Source: Planctomycetota bacterium
GTDB lineage: Bacteria; Planctomycetota; UBA1135; GCA-002686595
Direction of reading: 5' to 3'
Assembly (NCBI GenBank): GCA_020638875.1
Contig: JACKHS010000001.1
Span: 124,001-188,000 of the forward strand
Length of the DNA: 64,000 bases
Shown here: one piece after another, positions 28,535-40,086 of the stretch
How the letters are laid out: each line of letters opens with the position of its first letter
How positions within the stretch are numbered: position 1 is the stretch's first letter
The notes under the pieces: model-generated
The model's database searches: none
Told to the model about the DNA's origin: nothing
Seen by the model: only the letters and a program-made list of their open reading frames with translations
Position numbers and translations under genes: made by a program

Positions 28535-28560
28535 CGGGGAGCGCGCGGAGGGCGGAGGGC

Positions 28561-29075
28561 CTACTCGGGCGCCTCCAGCGAAGCGATCTGGATCAGCTTC
28601 GCGCCCATCGCGACGGCCTGGCCGGCCTGGGCGTGGATGGACTGGATCCGGCCGCCGTGGGGCGCGACGAGCTCGTTCTGCATCTTCATCGCCTCGAGGA
28701 TCAGGAGCGGCTGGCCCGCCTCGACCTCCTGGCCGACCTCGACGCAGATCTCGACCACCACGCCGGGCATGACGCTCTTCACGAGCCCGCCCTGCTTGGC
28801 GGCCGCGCGCTCGGCGGCCCCGGCGGCGCGCTCGCGCTCGTCCTCGATGTGCACGTCGTAGAGCGCGCCGGCGATCGTGACGCCGAGCTCGCTCGCCTCG
28901 CCGTCGATGGACACCGCGTAGCTGCGGCCCTCGCTGAGCACGAAGAACTGCCCCAGGCCGTCGACCTCGGAGTAGGCCAGGTCGAGCGGCTCGCCGTCGA
29001 CCTTCACGCTCAGCACGCCCAGGCGCTCGGTGAGCTCGACCTCGTGCGGCCGCCCGTTGATCTCGACGAAGTACT

Positions 29076-29079
<4 letters not shown>
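28561..29079 (-). CDS. Biotin carboxyl carrier subunit of an acyl-CoA carboxylase
   Basis: A 172-residue protein. The C-terminal biotinyl domain (about 98-170) contains LEAMKMQNE with the biotin-accepting Lys132, and VKSVMPGVVVEICVEVGQEV, the usual domain start. The N-terminal 90 residues form a small beta-rich region, and an Ala/Glu-rich hinge (RERAAGAAERAAAKQ) joins the two. Biotin carries CO2 from the biotin carboxylase to the carboxyltransferase. The GTG start at 29079 has GGAGG 6 bases upstream and overlaps the biotin carboxylase stop (GTGA). It is last in the operon and is followed by two terminators. Confidence 0.88.
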
Positions 29080-30593
<1,514 letters not shown>

Positions 30594-30601
30594 CGGCTGG
30601 C

Positions 30602-32152
30602 TCACAGGGGGATATTGCCGTGCTTGCGGACGGGCTTGTCCTCGTGCTTGGTGGCGAACAGCCCGAGCGCGCGGATGAGCTGCGGGCGCGTCTGCGACGC
30701 CTCGATGACGTCGTCGAGGAAGCCGCGCGCGGCGGCCTTGTACGGGTTGTTGAAGGTCTCCTCGTACTCGGCGGTGCGCTGCGCTTCGGTCGCCGCCGGG
30801 TCGGCGGCCTCGGCGATCTCGCGGCGGTGGATGATCTTCGCGGCGCCGGCGGCGCCCATCACGGCCACCATCGAGCCCGGCCAGGCGAGGTTGAGGTCGG
30901 CGCGGATGTGCTTGGAGCCCATCACGTCGTACGCGCCGCCGTAGGCCTTGCGCGTGATGACCGTGAGCTTGGGCACCGTCGCCTCGCAGTACGCGTAGAG
31001 CAGCTTCGCGCCGTGGTTGATGATGCCGCCGTGCTCCTGCGCGGTGCCGGGCAGGAAGCCGGGCACGTCCTCGAAGGTGACGATCGGGATGTTGAACGCG
31101 TCGCAGAAGCGGATGAAGCGCGCGCCCTTGATCGAGGCCGCGATGTCGAGGCACCCGGCGAGCACGGCCGGCTGGTTGGCGACGATCCCGACGGTGTGGC
31201 CGCCGAGCCGCGCGAAGCCGACGAGGATGTTCTGCGCGTAGGCCTTGTGCACCTCGAACCACGTGCCCTGGTCGACCACGCGCTCGATCACGCCGCGCAT
31301 GTCGTAGGGTTGCATCGGGTCGGCCGGGACGAGCGTGTCGAGCTCGGGGTCGCAGCGCTCGGCCGGGTCCTCGGTCGGCACGAACGGCGCGGACTCCGCG
31401 TTGTTCAGCGGCAGGTAGCTGAGCAGCTTGCGGATCAGCGCCATCTGCGCGCGCCCGTCGGGCGAGGTGAAGTGCGCCACGCCCGAGACGCTCGCGTGCA
31501 CCTCGGCGCCGCCGAGGTCCTCGCTGGTCACCTCTTCGTGCGTCACCGTCTTGACCACGTCGGGGCCGGTGATGTGCATGTACGAGGTGCCCTCGACCAT
31601 GCAGATGAAGTCGGTGATCGCCGGGCTGTAGACCGCGCCGCCGGCGCAGGGGCCGACGATGGCCGAGATCTGCGGCACGACGCCCGAGGCGCGCGTGTTG
31701 CGCCAGAAGATCTCGGCGTAGCCGCCGAGCGAGTCGACGCCCTCCTGGATGCGCGCGCCGCCCGAGTCGTTCAGGCCGATCATCGGCACGCCGACCTTCA
31801 CGGCCGCGTCCATGACCTTGCAGATCTTCTGCGCGTGCGTCTCGGAGAGCGAGCCGCCGAACACGGTGAAGTCCTGGCTGAACAGGTACACCGGCCGGCC
31901 GTCGATGCGCGCGTGCCCGGTGACGACGCCGTCGCCCAGGATTTGCTGCGACTGCATGTCGAAGTCGGTGCAGCGGTGGGTGACGAAGCGGTCGAGCTCG
32001 ACGAAGGAGCCCTCGTCCACGAGCAGGTCGATGCGCTCGCGGGCGGTGAGCTTGCCCTTGGCGTGCTGCGCGGCGATGCGCTTCTCGCCGCCGCCCCGCA
32101 GGGCGGCCTCGCGCATGCGCTGGAGGCGCTGCAGAGGGGTCTCTTGGGTCAT
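30602..32152 (-). CDS. Acyl-CoA carboxylase carboxyltransferase (beta) subunit, propionyl-CoA carboxylase-like
   Basis: A 516-residue two-domain crotonase-fold carboxyltransferase. GKLTARERIDLLVDEGSF at the start, FSQDFTVFGGSLSE, NDSGGARIQEGVDSLGGYAE and GPCAGGAVYSPA form the first oxyanion site; EDVPGFLPGTAQEHGGIIN and RKAYGGAYDVMGSKH the second. This matches PccB/MmdA-type subunits rather than AccD, which carries a zinc ribbon. It transfers CO2 from carboxybiotin to an acyl-CoA, probably propionyl-CoA. It is first in the three-gene operon; a TAGAAT -10-like box lies at 32210-32215. Acyl chain preference cannot be fixed from sequence. Confidence 0.9.
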   Translation of the reverse strand: MTQETPLQRLQRMREAALRGGGEKRIAAQHAKGKLTARERIDLLVDEGSFVELDRFVTHRCTDFDMQSQQILGDGVVTGHARIDGRPVYLFSQDFTVFGGSLSETHAQKICKVMDAAVKVGVPMIGLNDSGGARIQEGVDSLGGYAEIFWRNTRASGVVPQISAIVGPCAGGAVYSPAITDFICMVEGTSYMHITGPDVVKTVTHEEVTSEDLGGAEVHASVSGVAHFTSPDGRAQMALIRKLLSYLPLNNAESAPFVPTEDPAERCDPELDTLVPADPMQPYDMRGVIERVVDQGTWFEVHKAYAQNILVGFARLGGHTVGIVANQPAVLAGCLDIAASIKGARFIRFCDAFNIPIVTFEDVPGFLPGTAQEHGGIINHGAKLLYAYCEATVPKLTVITRKAYGGAYDVMGSKHIRADLNLAWPGSMVAVMGAAGAAKIIHRREIAEAADPAATEAQRTAEYEETFNNPYKAAARGFLDDVIEASQTRPQLIRALGLFATKHEDKPVRKHGNIPL

Positions 32153-32209
32153 GGCAGCTGCGGAGGGGGGTGTCCGGGCGGGGCCGGGGGGCCCTCGCGG
32201 AGGGCGGAG

Positions 32210-32215
32210 ATTCTA
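32210..32215 (-). promoter_or_regulatory. Putative -10 box (TAGAAT) of the acyl-CoA carboxylase operon
   Basis: TAGAAT on the minus strand lies 58 bases ahead of the ATG at 32152. It is close to the TATAAT consensus and stands out in this GC-rich DNA. The matching -35 is poor. Confidence 0.45.
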
Positions 32216-32439
32216 GCCCGGACGATTCGCGAAGGCGTGGGGCAGGCGGGGCAACTCGGTCCCCGGCGGCGCCTCGCTGCGTCACCGGGCGCGCAGCGTC
32301 GAGCGCCGCCGACGGCCGCGACGTCCGGCGCGCGCGCGCGAATCGCCCGGGCCGGCCCGGGCTCCCCCCCGCCGCTGTGGCAATATCCCCGCAGGTCGGC
32401 CGTAGCTCCGCCACGGTCCCCGCCGCCTCCGACGCCCCG

Positions 32440-35400
32440 ATGAAGCTCAAGCTGCTCCTCGCCCTGGGCATCGTCGCCATCCTGGTGACGGTCACCACCG
32501 CCGGCTACCTGATCCGCGGCTACCTGAACGCGCCGCCCGAGTCGCCCGACGACGCGCGCACGACGTCCGAGCGCGTGCTCGACGACCTCGCCGCCGTGGT
32601 CGGCCTCGAGGAGACGCTGCGCAGCGAGGCCGAGCCGCTGCCGGTCACGGTGCAGGGACGCGTCGACCTGTTCGGCGCGTGCGACGGCGACGCGCCGGTG
32701 AGCGTGTACGCGCTCGACCGCGCCCAGGACCTCGAGGCCGTGATGCGCGAGCTCGCGCGCGAGGCCGGCGCGCTCGAGGCGGACGCGGCCGCGAGCGAGC
32801 CCGACCACGTCGTCGCGCGCGCCGCGTGCGACGCGACCGGCGCGTTCGAGCTCACGCTGCCCGACGGCACGCGCCGCGCGCACCTGCTCGCCGTCGGCGC
32901 GCACGCGTACTGCCAGGAGACGCGCGCCGTCGAGATCGAGGAGTTCGGCGCGCGCGCGACGCTGCTCCCCTACTGCGGCGCGCGCGTCGAGGGCCGCGTG
33001 CTCGCGCCGACGGCCGACGGCACGCTGGCGCCCGTGGAAGGCGCGCTGCTGCACGCGTCGAGCCTGCGCGAGGCGCGCAGCGTTGAGGCGCGCACGATCC
33101 TGCGCGCGGCGCGCAGCGACGCCGAGGGCCGCTTCTCGTTCGACGCGCTGCCGCTGCCCGGCGACTACCAGGTCGAGGTGCGCCCCGCCGACTTCGCGCC
33201 CGCAATCCGCGAGGTGCGCGACCTCGACCTCGGCGGCACGGCCACGCTCGAGTTCGTCCTCACGCCCGGCGCCGAGCTCGCCGGGCGCGTCGTCGACCCC
33301 GCCGGCCGCGGCGTCGCCGACGCCGAGGTGACCGCCGCCGTCTCGGGCGGCGTGGGCCGCATGGGGTACGGCCGCCGCAGCGCGACGACCGACGCGGACG
33401 GCGGCTTCCGGCTGCGCGCGCTCACGCCGACGCGCCTGATGGTCACGGCCGCGCGCGCGGGCTCGCTCGACGCGGCGCCGCAGGGCGTCGAGCGCGAAGA
33501 GGCCGAGCGCCGCGAGGGCCTGCTGCTGGTGCTCGAGCCCGGCGCGGTCGTCGGCGGTCGCGTGGTGCGCGCCGACGGCGCGCCGGCGGCGGACGAGCTC
33601 GTGCGCGCGCGCTTCGACCGCGCGCGGCAGTTCGCGCGCTACGGCTCGCTGTCCGGCGCGCGCGGCAACAGCGGCGAGGCGCGCACGGACGCGCAGGGAC
33701 GCTTCCTCGTCGGCGGCCTCGGCAAGGGACCGTTCTCGGTCACCGTGCAGGCCGCGGCGGGCGACGACGCGACGACGCGGCCGCGCGCGAGCGCGCCGGC
33801 GACGTCCCGCCCGGCACGGGACCTCGTGCTGGAGCTCGCGGCGCCGAGCGCGCTCACCGGCGAGGTGCGCGGCGCGGACGGCGCGCCGCTCGAGGCGTTC
33901 ACCGTGCGCGCGGTCGAGCTGATGGACACCGAGCTCGGCGAGCTGGCGCGCGACGCGCGCGAGAGAGCTACCTGGTGGACGGCGACGAGGCCGCCCGGGC
34001 GCGTTCCGCCTGTCGCGGGCTCGTCGCCGGGCGCTGGACCGTGCACGCGTGGGCCGACGGCTACGCGCCCGCGGCGCCCCGTCACGCTCGAGCTGCCGCG
34101 CGACGCCGCCACGGCGCTGCGCTTCGACCTCGTGCGCGCGGCGAGCGTGCGCGGCCTCGTGCTGTCGCCGGGCGGCGCGCCCATCGCGGGCGCAGCGGTC
34201 ACGTGACCACCGGCGGGCCGAGCTGGCGCGCCGCGGCCGCGGGCGAGCCGCCGGCGCCGCGCGCGCTGACGGCCGAGGACGGCGGCTTCGAGCTCGTCGG
34301 CGTCGCGCCCGGCGAGCGCTTCCTCGTCGCCTCGGCCGAGGGCTTCGCGGGCAGCGAGCCCGCGCGCCTCGCGCTCGCCCCCGGCGAGCAGCGCACCGAC
34401 GTCGAGCTCGCCCTGCGCGAGGGCGGCGTGCTGAGCGGCGAGGTCTACGGCCGCGACGGCGCGCCCGCCGCGGGCGCGGTGGTGCAGCTCGTCTCGTCGC
34501 CGGCGTTCGACGTGATCCTCGGCCGCACCGACGAGCGCGGCCGCTTCGCCTTCGAGCACCTCGCGGCCGGCACGTGGCAGGTGCTCGGCCTGCCCGCGGC
34601 GGAGCGCATGCAGTCGATCGCCAGCAACCAGGGCGACAGCGAGAGCACGCTGATGGGCGAGATGACGGTCGCCATCGTCGAGGTGCGCGACGGCGACGCG
34701 GAGCACGTGGTGCTCGGCGCGCCGCCGACCGAGCCGCTGCACCTCACCGGGCGCGTGCTGGCCGGCGATCGCGGGCTGCCCGCGGCGGTCCTCGGCTTCT
34801 TCAAGGAGGGCCGCGACGTCGCCGCGTCGACCACGCGCGCCGCCACCGACGAGGACGGGCGCTTCGCGATCGTGCTCGACGGTCCCGGCCGCTACGTCGT
34901 CGCCATCGTGCGCAACCTCGGCGGCGCGCTGGGCGAGAGCCAGCTCGAGCTGCCGCTCGTGCTCGGCGCCGGCGACGCGCAGGACGTCGTGCTCGCGCTG
35001 CCCACGGGCAGCGTCAGCGGCGTGCTGCTCGACGCCGCCGGCGCGCCCGCGCCCGACACGCGCGTGACGCTCTCCGAGAGCGGCCCGTCGGCCACCGACC
35101 TGCTCAACTCGCGCCACCACACGCAGACGCGCAGCGACGCCGAGGGGCGCTTCCGCTTCGACTTCGTGCCGGGCGGCGAGTACCTGCTCGCCGCGGGCGG
35201 CATGGTGTCCGGCGGCCTGTTCGAGCACAGCGCGGCGTTCGGCCGCGTCGTCCTGCACGTCGACGTGCCCGAGGGCGCGGCGGTGGAGGTGCCGCCGATC
35301 GCCCTCGACGCCCCGGTCTCCGGGCGCGTGCGCGTGGTCGACGGCAACGGCCGACCGGTGAAGGGCGCGGCCGTGTTCGCGCGCGGCGCCGACGGCCAGC

Positions 35401-35858
35401 TGGTCGAGTGCACCGCGCTGCTGACCAGCGACGACGCAGGTCAGTGCGAGTATCGCGGCCTCGTACCCGGCGCCTACACCTTCAGCGCGCGCTGGCGCGA
35501 CCTCGCTTCGAGCGAGAGCGCGCCGGTCGACCTGCGCGGCGGCGCGAGCGACGAGGTCGTCCTCGAGTTGCAGGAGGCCACCGAGCTCGTCGTGCAACTG
35601 CGCGACGGCGACGGCCGCCCGACCGCCGGGCTCGTGACGCTCCTCGACGACCAGGGTCGCGAGCTGCAACGCATGACCTCGCTGCACGAGGTGCTGCGCG
35701 CCTCCGACGGCACGCTCTTCGACACCAGCGAGCTGCGCCTCGGCCCGCTGCCCCCCGGCCGCTACCGCGTCGAGGCCACCGACGGCGTGCACAGCGACCG
35801 CCGCCCGCTGACCCTGGACGGCCGCACCGAGCGCAAGCTGACGCTGCGGCTGCGCTGA
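32440..35858 (+). CDS. Giant membrane-anchored protein with repeated carboxypeptidase-regulatory-like domains; frameshifted
   Basis: About 1,140 residues. It starts with MKLKLLLALGIVAILVTVTT, a single membrane helix, and continues as many beta-sandwich units: DAEGRFSFDALPLPGDYQVE, AGRVVDPAGRGVADAEVTAA, TDADGGFRLRALTP, SGEVYGRDGAPAAGAVVQLV, DEDGRFAIVLDGPGRYVV, SDAEGRFRFDFVPGGEYLL. The frame changes several times between 33960 and 34200; sense sequence such as GRWTVHAWADGYAPAA, then VTLELPRDAATALRF, then TTGGPSW appears in successive frames. The product is probably exposed outside the cytoplasmic membrane. The gene is 59 bases from the similar gene at 35918, and the two may be co-transcribed. 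Ligand or partner unknown. Confidence 0.75.
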
Positions 35859-35917
35859 CGCGGCGTGACCGCGCGGTGCGGCGTAGATAGGGTGCTCGTC
35901 CTCCCCTGCCGCCCGCG

Positions 35918-38440
35918 ATGTCTTCCCGCGCCCTCCGGTCCGCCTCGCTCGTCGTGCTCGCGGCGCTCGCGATCGCGATCGCGTGGACGTGGCGTGGGAT
36001 GCGGTCGCCGGTCGAGCGACTCGAGGTGCCGCTCGCGCCGCACGTCGAGGGAGCGGAGAGCGGAACGCGGCTCGCGAGCCGAGAATCGACCGCCGAGGGA
36101 GGGGGCACGCGTGGAGCGTCGAGCGAGACGCGTGCGGCGCTACCGGCCAGAACGCAAGTGGCAAGCGTCGCGGACGCTGCGGACGCGAACCGCTTCGAGC
36201 TCACCGCGCGCGTGCTCGACGAGACGGGCGCGCCGCTCGCCGGTGTGACCGTGATCGCCTACGGCGAGGGCCAGGCTTGGGCCGGCGGCGAGTCCACGCC
36301 CATCGTCGACGACTACGACGAAGCGCTGGAGGGCAGCGCGACGCGCACCGACGCGACGGGTCGCTTCCGGTTCAGGGGTGTGCTGCGCGAGGAGTACTGG
36401 CTGGAGCTGCAACTGCAAGGGCCACGCTTCCTGGAGTCCCCGGAGCTTTACTTCGAGTCCGGTGGCTACGGCTCCCCGATCCTCGAACAAGGACTCCAGG
36501 ACCTCGGCGACCTCACGCTGCAACCCGCGGGCGCGCTGTCCGGTACGGTCGTGGACGCGCGCGGCGCCGCCGTCGCGGGCGCACGAGTCGAGCTCGAGGA
36601 CGAGTGGCGCGGGGCGCTGTACGAGGACGTCTACTCGGACGCATCCGGCGCGTTCTCGCTCGACCACCTCCTGCCCGGACGGTACACCCTGCGCCTCGAG
36701 GCGTCCGGCTTCCTCGCGCACGCGCGCGGCGGCATCGAGGTCACCGCTCGCGAGGTGTCACAGCTCGCGGCGCTCGTCCTCCAGGACGCCGTGGTGCTCG
36801 CGGGCACGCTGCGCGACGCCTCCGGTGCGCCCGTGCCCGACAACGGGGTCAAGGCGAGCGACGACTCGGGCGCCGAGGAGTCCTGGGCGTACACGGATGC
36901 GCTGGGCCGTTTCCGCCTCGACCTCCCCCATCCCGGGGATTACCTGGTCCGTGCGGCCGACGATCGCGTCCTGGGGGCCGAGGAGTCGAGCGTCGATTGC
37001 ACCGCGCCCGCGGAAGGTGCCGAGCTCACGCTTCCGAGCCACCGCGAGTTCTGGCTCGTCGTGACGCGCGCCGAGTCCGGCGCACCGCTCGACGACTTCA
37101 CGGTCGAAGTCGACAGGTATTCCTTGGACGCCTTCCGGAGCTACGCGGCGCCCATGCGCTATGCCCTGGGGCGACACCCGCCGAGAGGTGCTCGCCGCGT
37201 CCTCGTCGGGCCCAAGACTACGGCTCTCGGCATTCGCGGAGCGGACGTCGTCCCGACGGTGACCGACCTGCCCAGCGACCTCGCTTCAGACGAAGTCCTC
37301 GAGGTGCGCGTGCGACGAGGCGCGAGTCTGCGAGGTGCCCTCGCGACGAGCTCGGGATCGCTACGCGGTTCCAACGTCTGGCTCTACCTCGACGACGGTC
37401 GCGTCACCAACGATCCGCGGCACGCCGACGGCAGTCGATGGACGAGCGCGGACGCCTCGGGGGCGTTCGAGTTCAGGGCACTCGAGTCGGGCGACTATCG
37501 CGTGTCGCTGTCGGCCGAGAATTGCCTCCGACGTGACGTCGGCCCGTTCCACGTCGACTCCGCCGAGCCCCTCGACGTCGGCACGTTCGAGCTGCAGCGC
37601 GGAGCGCGCGTCGAGGTGCATTGCCGGGTGGCACCAGGCCCCGCGTCGTGTCGCGCCCTGGCGCAGCTCCGCTCTCAGGAGCGTCGCCACTCGGGCCAGC
37701 TCGACGCCCGCGGCTGCGTGACGTTCTCCGGCGTGGCACCCGGCGAGTACGAGCTGTCGATCGACGACATCCCGGGACGCTTCCTGCAAGAGGAGGGCGT
37801 CACGATCACGGTCCCTGAAGACGTGGAGCTCGTGGTCGTCGACGTGGACCTGACGCCCTTCCAGCCGGTGACGCTCGAGCTCCTCGCCCACGCCGGCGGA
37901 GCACCGCTGCGGGGCGTGTACGCGGAGCTGTACTCGGCCGACGGTAGCTGGGACCTCTACGCTGGCGAGACCGACGACACCGGGCGACTGCTCGGCGACG
38001 TCCCCGCGCGCGGGCTCGGCGCGCTCACTCTGCGCGACGAGCGCGACCTGATCCTCGCGTACGTCCCGCTGCCCGACACGCCGACGGAGTCGCGGCTGCG
38101 CCTGGAGGTCGAGGCCACGCTGGGCGGGCTGCTGCTCCGCCTGCCGCCCGAGGCGACCCCACCGCGAGACGCCACCACGTTCGTCGTGCTCGACGCGGCC
38201 GACTTCGGCGGCCTGCCCGAGCGCGAGGGGCTGGACCGCACCGAGGCCTCGTTCGACGCCAAGCGCGACGCCTACGTGCTCGACGGCATCGCGGCGGCCG
38301 AGTATGCGGTGCGCATCGAGTTCTGCGCCGAGAACGAGCGCGACGCCACGGTCGAGCCGCGGCTCCTCGCGCGCTTCACCGGCACCGCCGTCGTCAAGGC
38401 TGGCGAGACCACGACCTGCGTCCTCGCGCCCGCGCCCTGA
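35918..38440 (+). CDS. Large membrane-anchored protein with carboxypeptidase-regulatory-like domains
   Basis: An 840-residue intact protein. It starts with a membrane helix (SASLVVLAALAIAIAWTW), then a Ser/Glu-rich linker (to about residue 85), then beta-sandwich repeats including ARVLDETGAPLAGVTVIAYG, TDATGRFRFRGVL, SGTVVDARGAAVAGARVELE, SDASGAFSLDHLLPGRYTLR and TDALGRFRLDLPHPGDYL. It has the same architecture as the upstream gene and the gene at 20271. The repeats resemble extracellular adhesive or structural modules; no catalytic motif is seen. It is followed 44 bases later by the sulfatase-fold lipoprotein. Confidence 0.82.
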   Translation: MSSRALRSASLVVLAALAIAIAWTWRGMRSPVERLEVPLAPHVEGAESGTRLASRESTAEGGGTRGASSETRAALPARTQVASVADAADANRFELTARVLDETGAPLAGVTVIAYGEGQAWAGGESTPIVDDYDEALEGSATRTDATGRFRFRGVLREEYWLELQLQGPRFLESPELYFESGGYGSPILEQGLQDLGDLTLQPAGALSGTVVDARGAAVAGARVELEDEWRGALYEDVYSDASGAFSLDHLLPGRYTLRLEASGFLAHARGGIEVTAREVSQLAALVLQDAVVLAGTLRDASGAPVPDNGVKASDDSGAEESWAYTDALGRFRLDLPHPGDYLVRAADDRVLGAEESSVDCTAPAEGAELTLPSHREFWLVVTRAESGAPLDDFTVEVDRYSLDAFRSYAAPMRYALGRHPPRGARRVLVGPKTTALGIRGADVVPTVTDLPSDLASDEVLEVRVRRGASLRGALATSSGSLRGSNVWLYLDDGRVTNDPRHADGSRWTSADASGAFEFRALESGDYRVSLSAENCLRRDVGPFHVDSAEPLDVGTFELQRGARVEVHCRVAPGPASCRALAQLRSQERRHSGQLDARGCVTFSGVAPGEYELSIDDIPGRFLQEEGVTITVPEDVELVVVDVDLTPFQPVTLELLAHAGGAPLRGVYAELYSADGSWDLYAGETDDTGRLLGDVPARGLGALTLRDERDLILAYVPLPDTPTESRLRLEVEATLGGLLLRLPPEATPPRDATTFVVLDAADFGGLPEREGLDRTEASFDAKRDAYVLDGIAAAEYAVRIEFCAENERDATVEPRLLARFTGTAVVKAGETTTCVLAPAP

Positions 38441-38484
38441 CGCCGCGCCTTTACCTCGCGCGCGGCGCGGTCGATACTGCCCGC

Positions 38485-40026
38485 GTGAGGCTCCGCTCCC
38501 CCCTCGTGCTCGCCGTCGCGGCGCTCGCGCTCGTCGCGGGCGGGTGCGCGCGCAAGGCGCCGCGGCCGAACGTGCTGTTCGTCGTCGTGGACACGCTGCG
38601 CGCGGACCGCGTGGGCGCGCTCGGCGGCGGCGACCTGACGCCGCACCTCGACGCGCTGGCCGCGCAGTCGGTCGTCTTCGACCACGCGCAGAGCCCGCGC
38701 GCCAAGACGACGCCCGCAGTGGCGAGCTTGATGACGGGGCTCTACCCGCACGACCACCACGTGCGCGACCTCACGACGCCGCTCGAGGAGGACGTGCCGG
38801 TGCTGGCCGAGCACCTCGCACGCTCGGGCTGGGCGACGGGTGCGATCGTCGGCAACTACGTGCTGCGCGAGGAGCTCTCGGGGCTCGCGCGCGGCTTCGA
38901 CCTGTGGGTCGAGGACCTGCCGGCGCAGGCCGGGCTGCCGCCCGACGACGTGCCCTTCCGCGACGCGACCTCGATCACGGACGGCGCGCTCGCCGCGCTC
39001 GGGCTGGGCGCGCCGAGCGCCGACGGCGCCGGGCCGACGCGAGCGTTCGCCCGCGAGGGGCGGCCGTGGTTCCTGTGGTTGCACTACATGGACCCGCACG
39101 GGCCCTACGAGCCGCCGGCCGCGTACCGCCGCGCGCCGACGGGCCCGCGCGAGCTCGTGCCGCCGCCGCCCGAGCCCGGCACGACCTTTCACGAGCAGTG
39201 GGTCGCGACCTACAACGTGCCGGCCGAGGCGCGCGGACCGGAGGGCGTCGACGCGACCGCCGTGCGCGCGCTGTACGACGCCGAGGTGCGCTACGTCGAC
39301 GCCGAGATCGGCCGCCTGCTCGCGCGGCTCGACGAGGCCGGCGTGCTCGACGACACGCTGGTGGTCTTCGTCGCCGACCACGGCGAGAGCCTCGGCGAGC
39401 ACGACTACTGGTTCGAGCACGGGCGCTACGCCTACGAGGCGACGTGCCGCGTGCCGCTGTTCGTGCGGCTGCCGCGGAGCCTCGCCGCCGGCGTGGTGCC
39501 GGGCCTGCGCCACGGCGACGTGTCGCTCGTCGACGTCGTGCCGACGCTGACCGAGCTGCTCGGCCTCGCGCCGCTGCCCGCGCCGTTCCGCGGCCGCTCG
39601 ACGGTGCGCGGGCGCTCGCGCAGCGCGCTCCTGCTCGCCGACTCGGACGCGCCGCACCCGGTCTTCTGCGAGAAGGTCGAGCGCGCCGAGAAGGCGCGCG
39701 CCATCCAGGCCAAGGCCGCGCGGATCGGCGACTGGAAGCTCCTCCGCCGCTACACGCACCTGCTCGACGACGCGCGCGGCGAGCGCCAGCTGATGGTGCT
39801 GTCCGAGGAGCTCTACGACCTCGCGCACGACCCGCACGAGGCCGTGGACCTCGTGCGCGACGAGCCCGCCGCGGCGCCGATCGACGCGCTGCGCGAGGCG
39901 CTGCGCGAGTTCTCCGCGGCCGACGAGCACTTCGCCGAGCTCGCGCGCCTGCTGCAGCGCCGGCGCGACGAGCTCGGCCGCGACGACCCCGAGACGCTGC
40001 GCGCGTTGCGCGCGCTCGGCTACTGA
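38485..40026 (+). CDS. Sulfatase-fold (alkaline-phosphatase superfamily) lipoprotein without the Cys/Ser sulfatase signature
   Basis: A 513-residue protein with a lipoprotein signal (VAALALVAGGC, Cys21). The fold is shown by PNVLFVVVDTLRADRVGALG (metal-binding Asp36), FLWLHYMDPHGPYEPP, VVFVADHGESLGEHDYWFEH and RVPLFVRLP. In true sulfatases the nucleophile block is C/S-x-P-x-R. Here it is KTTPAVASLMTG (residues 74-85), with Thr75/Thr76 and no Arg, so formylglycine conversion is not expected. A Thr nucleophile occurs in related phosphoglycerol-transferase/phosphodiesterase members, which this may resemble. It starts at GTG 38485, with GATACT at 38473-38478 as a possible -10. Confidence 0.8.
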   Translation: MRLRSPLVLAVAALALVAGGCARKAPRPNVLFVVVDTLRADRVGALGGGDLTPHLDALAAQSVVFDHAQSPRAKTTPAVASLMTGLYPHDHHVRDLTTPLEEDVPVLAEHLARSGWATGAIVGNYVLREELSGLARGFDLWVEDLPAQAGLPPDDVPFRDATSITDGALAALGLGAPSADGAGPTRAFAREGRPWFLWLHYMDPHGPYEPPAAYRRAPTGPRELVPPPPEPGTTFHEQWVATYNVPAEARGPEGVDATAVRALYDAEVRYVDAEIGRLLARLDEAGVLDDTLVVFVADHGESLGEHDYWFEHGRYAYEATCRVPLFVRLPRSLAAGVVPGLRHGDVSLVDVVPTLTELLGLAPLPAPFRGRSTVRGRSRSALLLADSDAPHPVFCEKVERAEKARAIQAKAARIGDWKLLRRYTHLLDDARGERQLMVLSEELYDLAHDPHEAVDLVRDEPAAAPIDALREALREFSAADEHFAELARLLQRRRDELGRDDPETLRALRALGY

Positions 40027-40032
40027 ACGCGC

Positions 40033-40059
40033 GGAGCCCGCGTGGACGACGCGGGCTCC
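40033..40059. terminator. Hairpin between converging genes, probable terminator
   Basis: GGAGCCCGCGT (40033-40043) and ACGCGGGCTCC (40049-40059) form a perfect 11-bp stem with a 5-base loop, starting 7 bases after the sulfatase-fold stop. No T-run. Confidence 0.55.
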
Positions 40060-40086
40060 GGGCTCGACGCGGCGGCGTGCGGTGAC

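Noticed and set aside
30602..32152. Calling the carboxyltransferase AccD (acetyl-CoA carboxylase beta)
   Set aside because: No N-terminal zinc ribbon and full two-domain PccB-type length; substrate left open.
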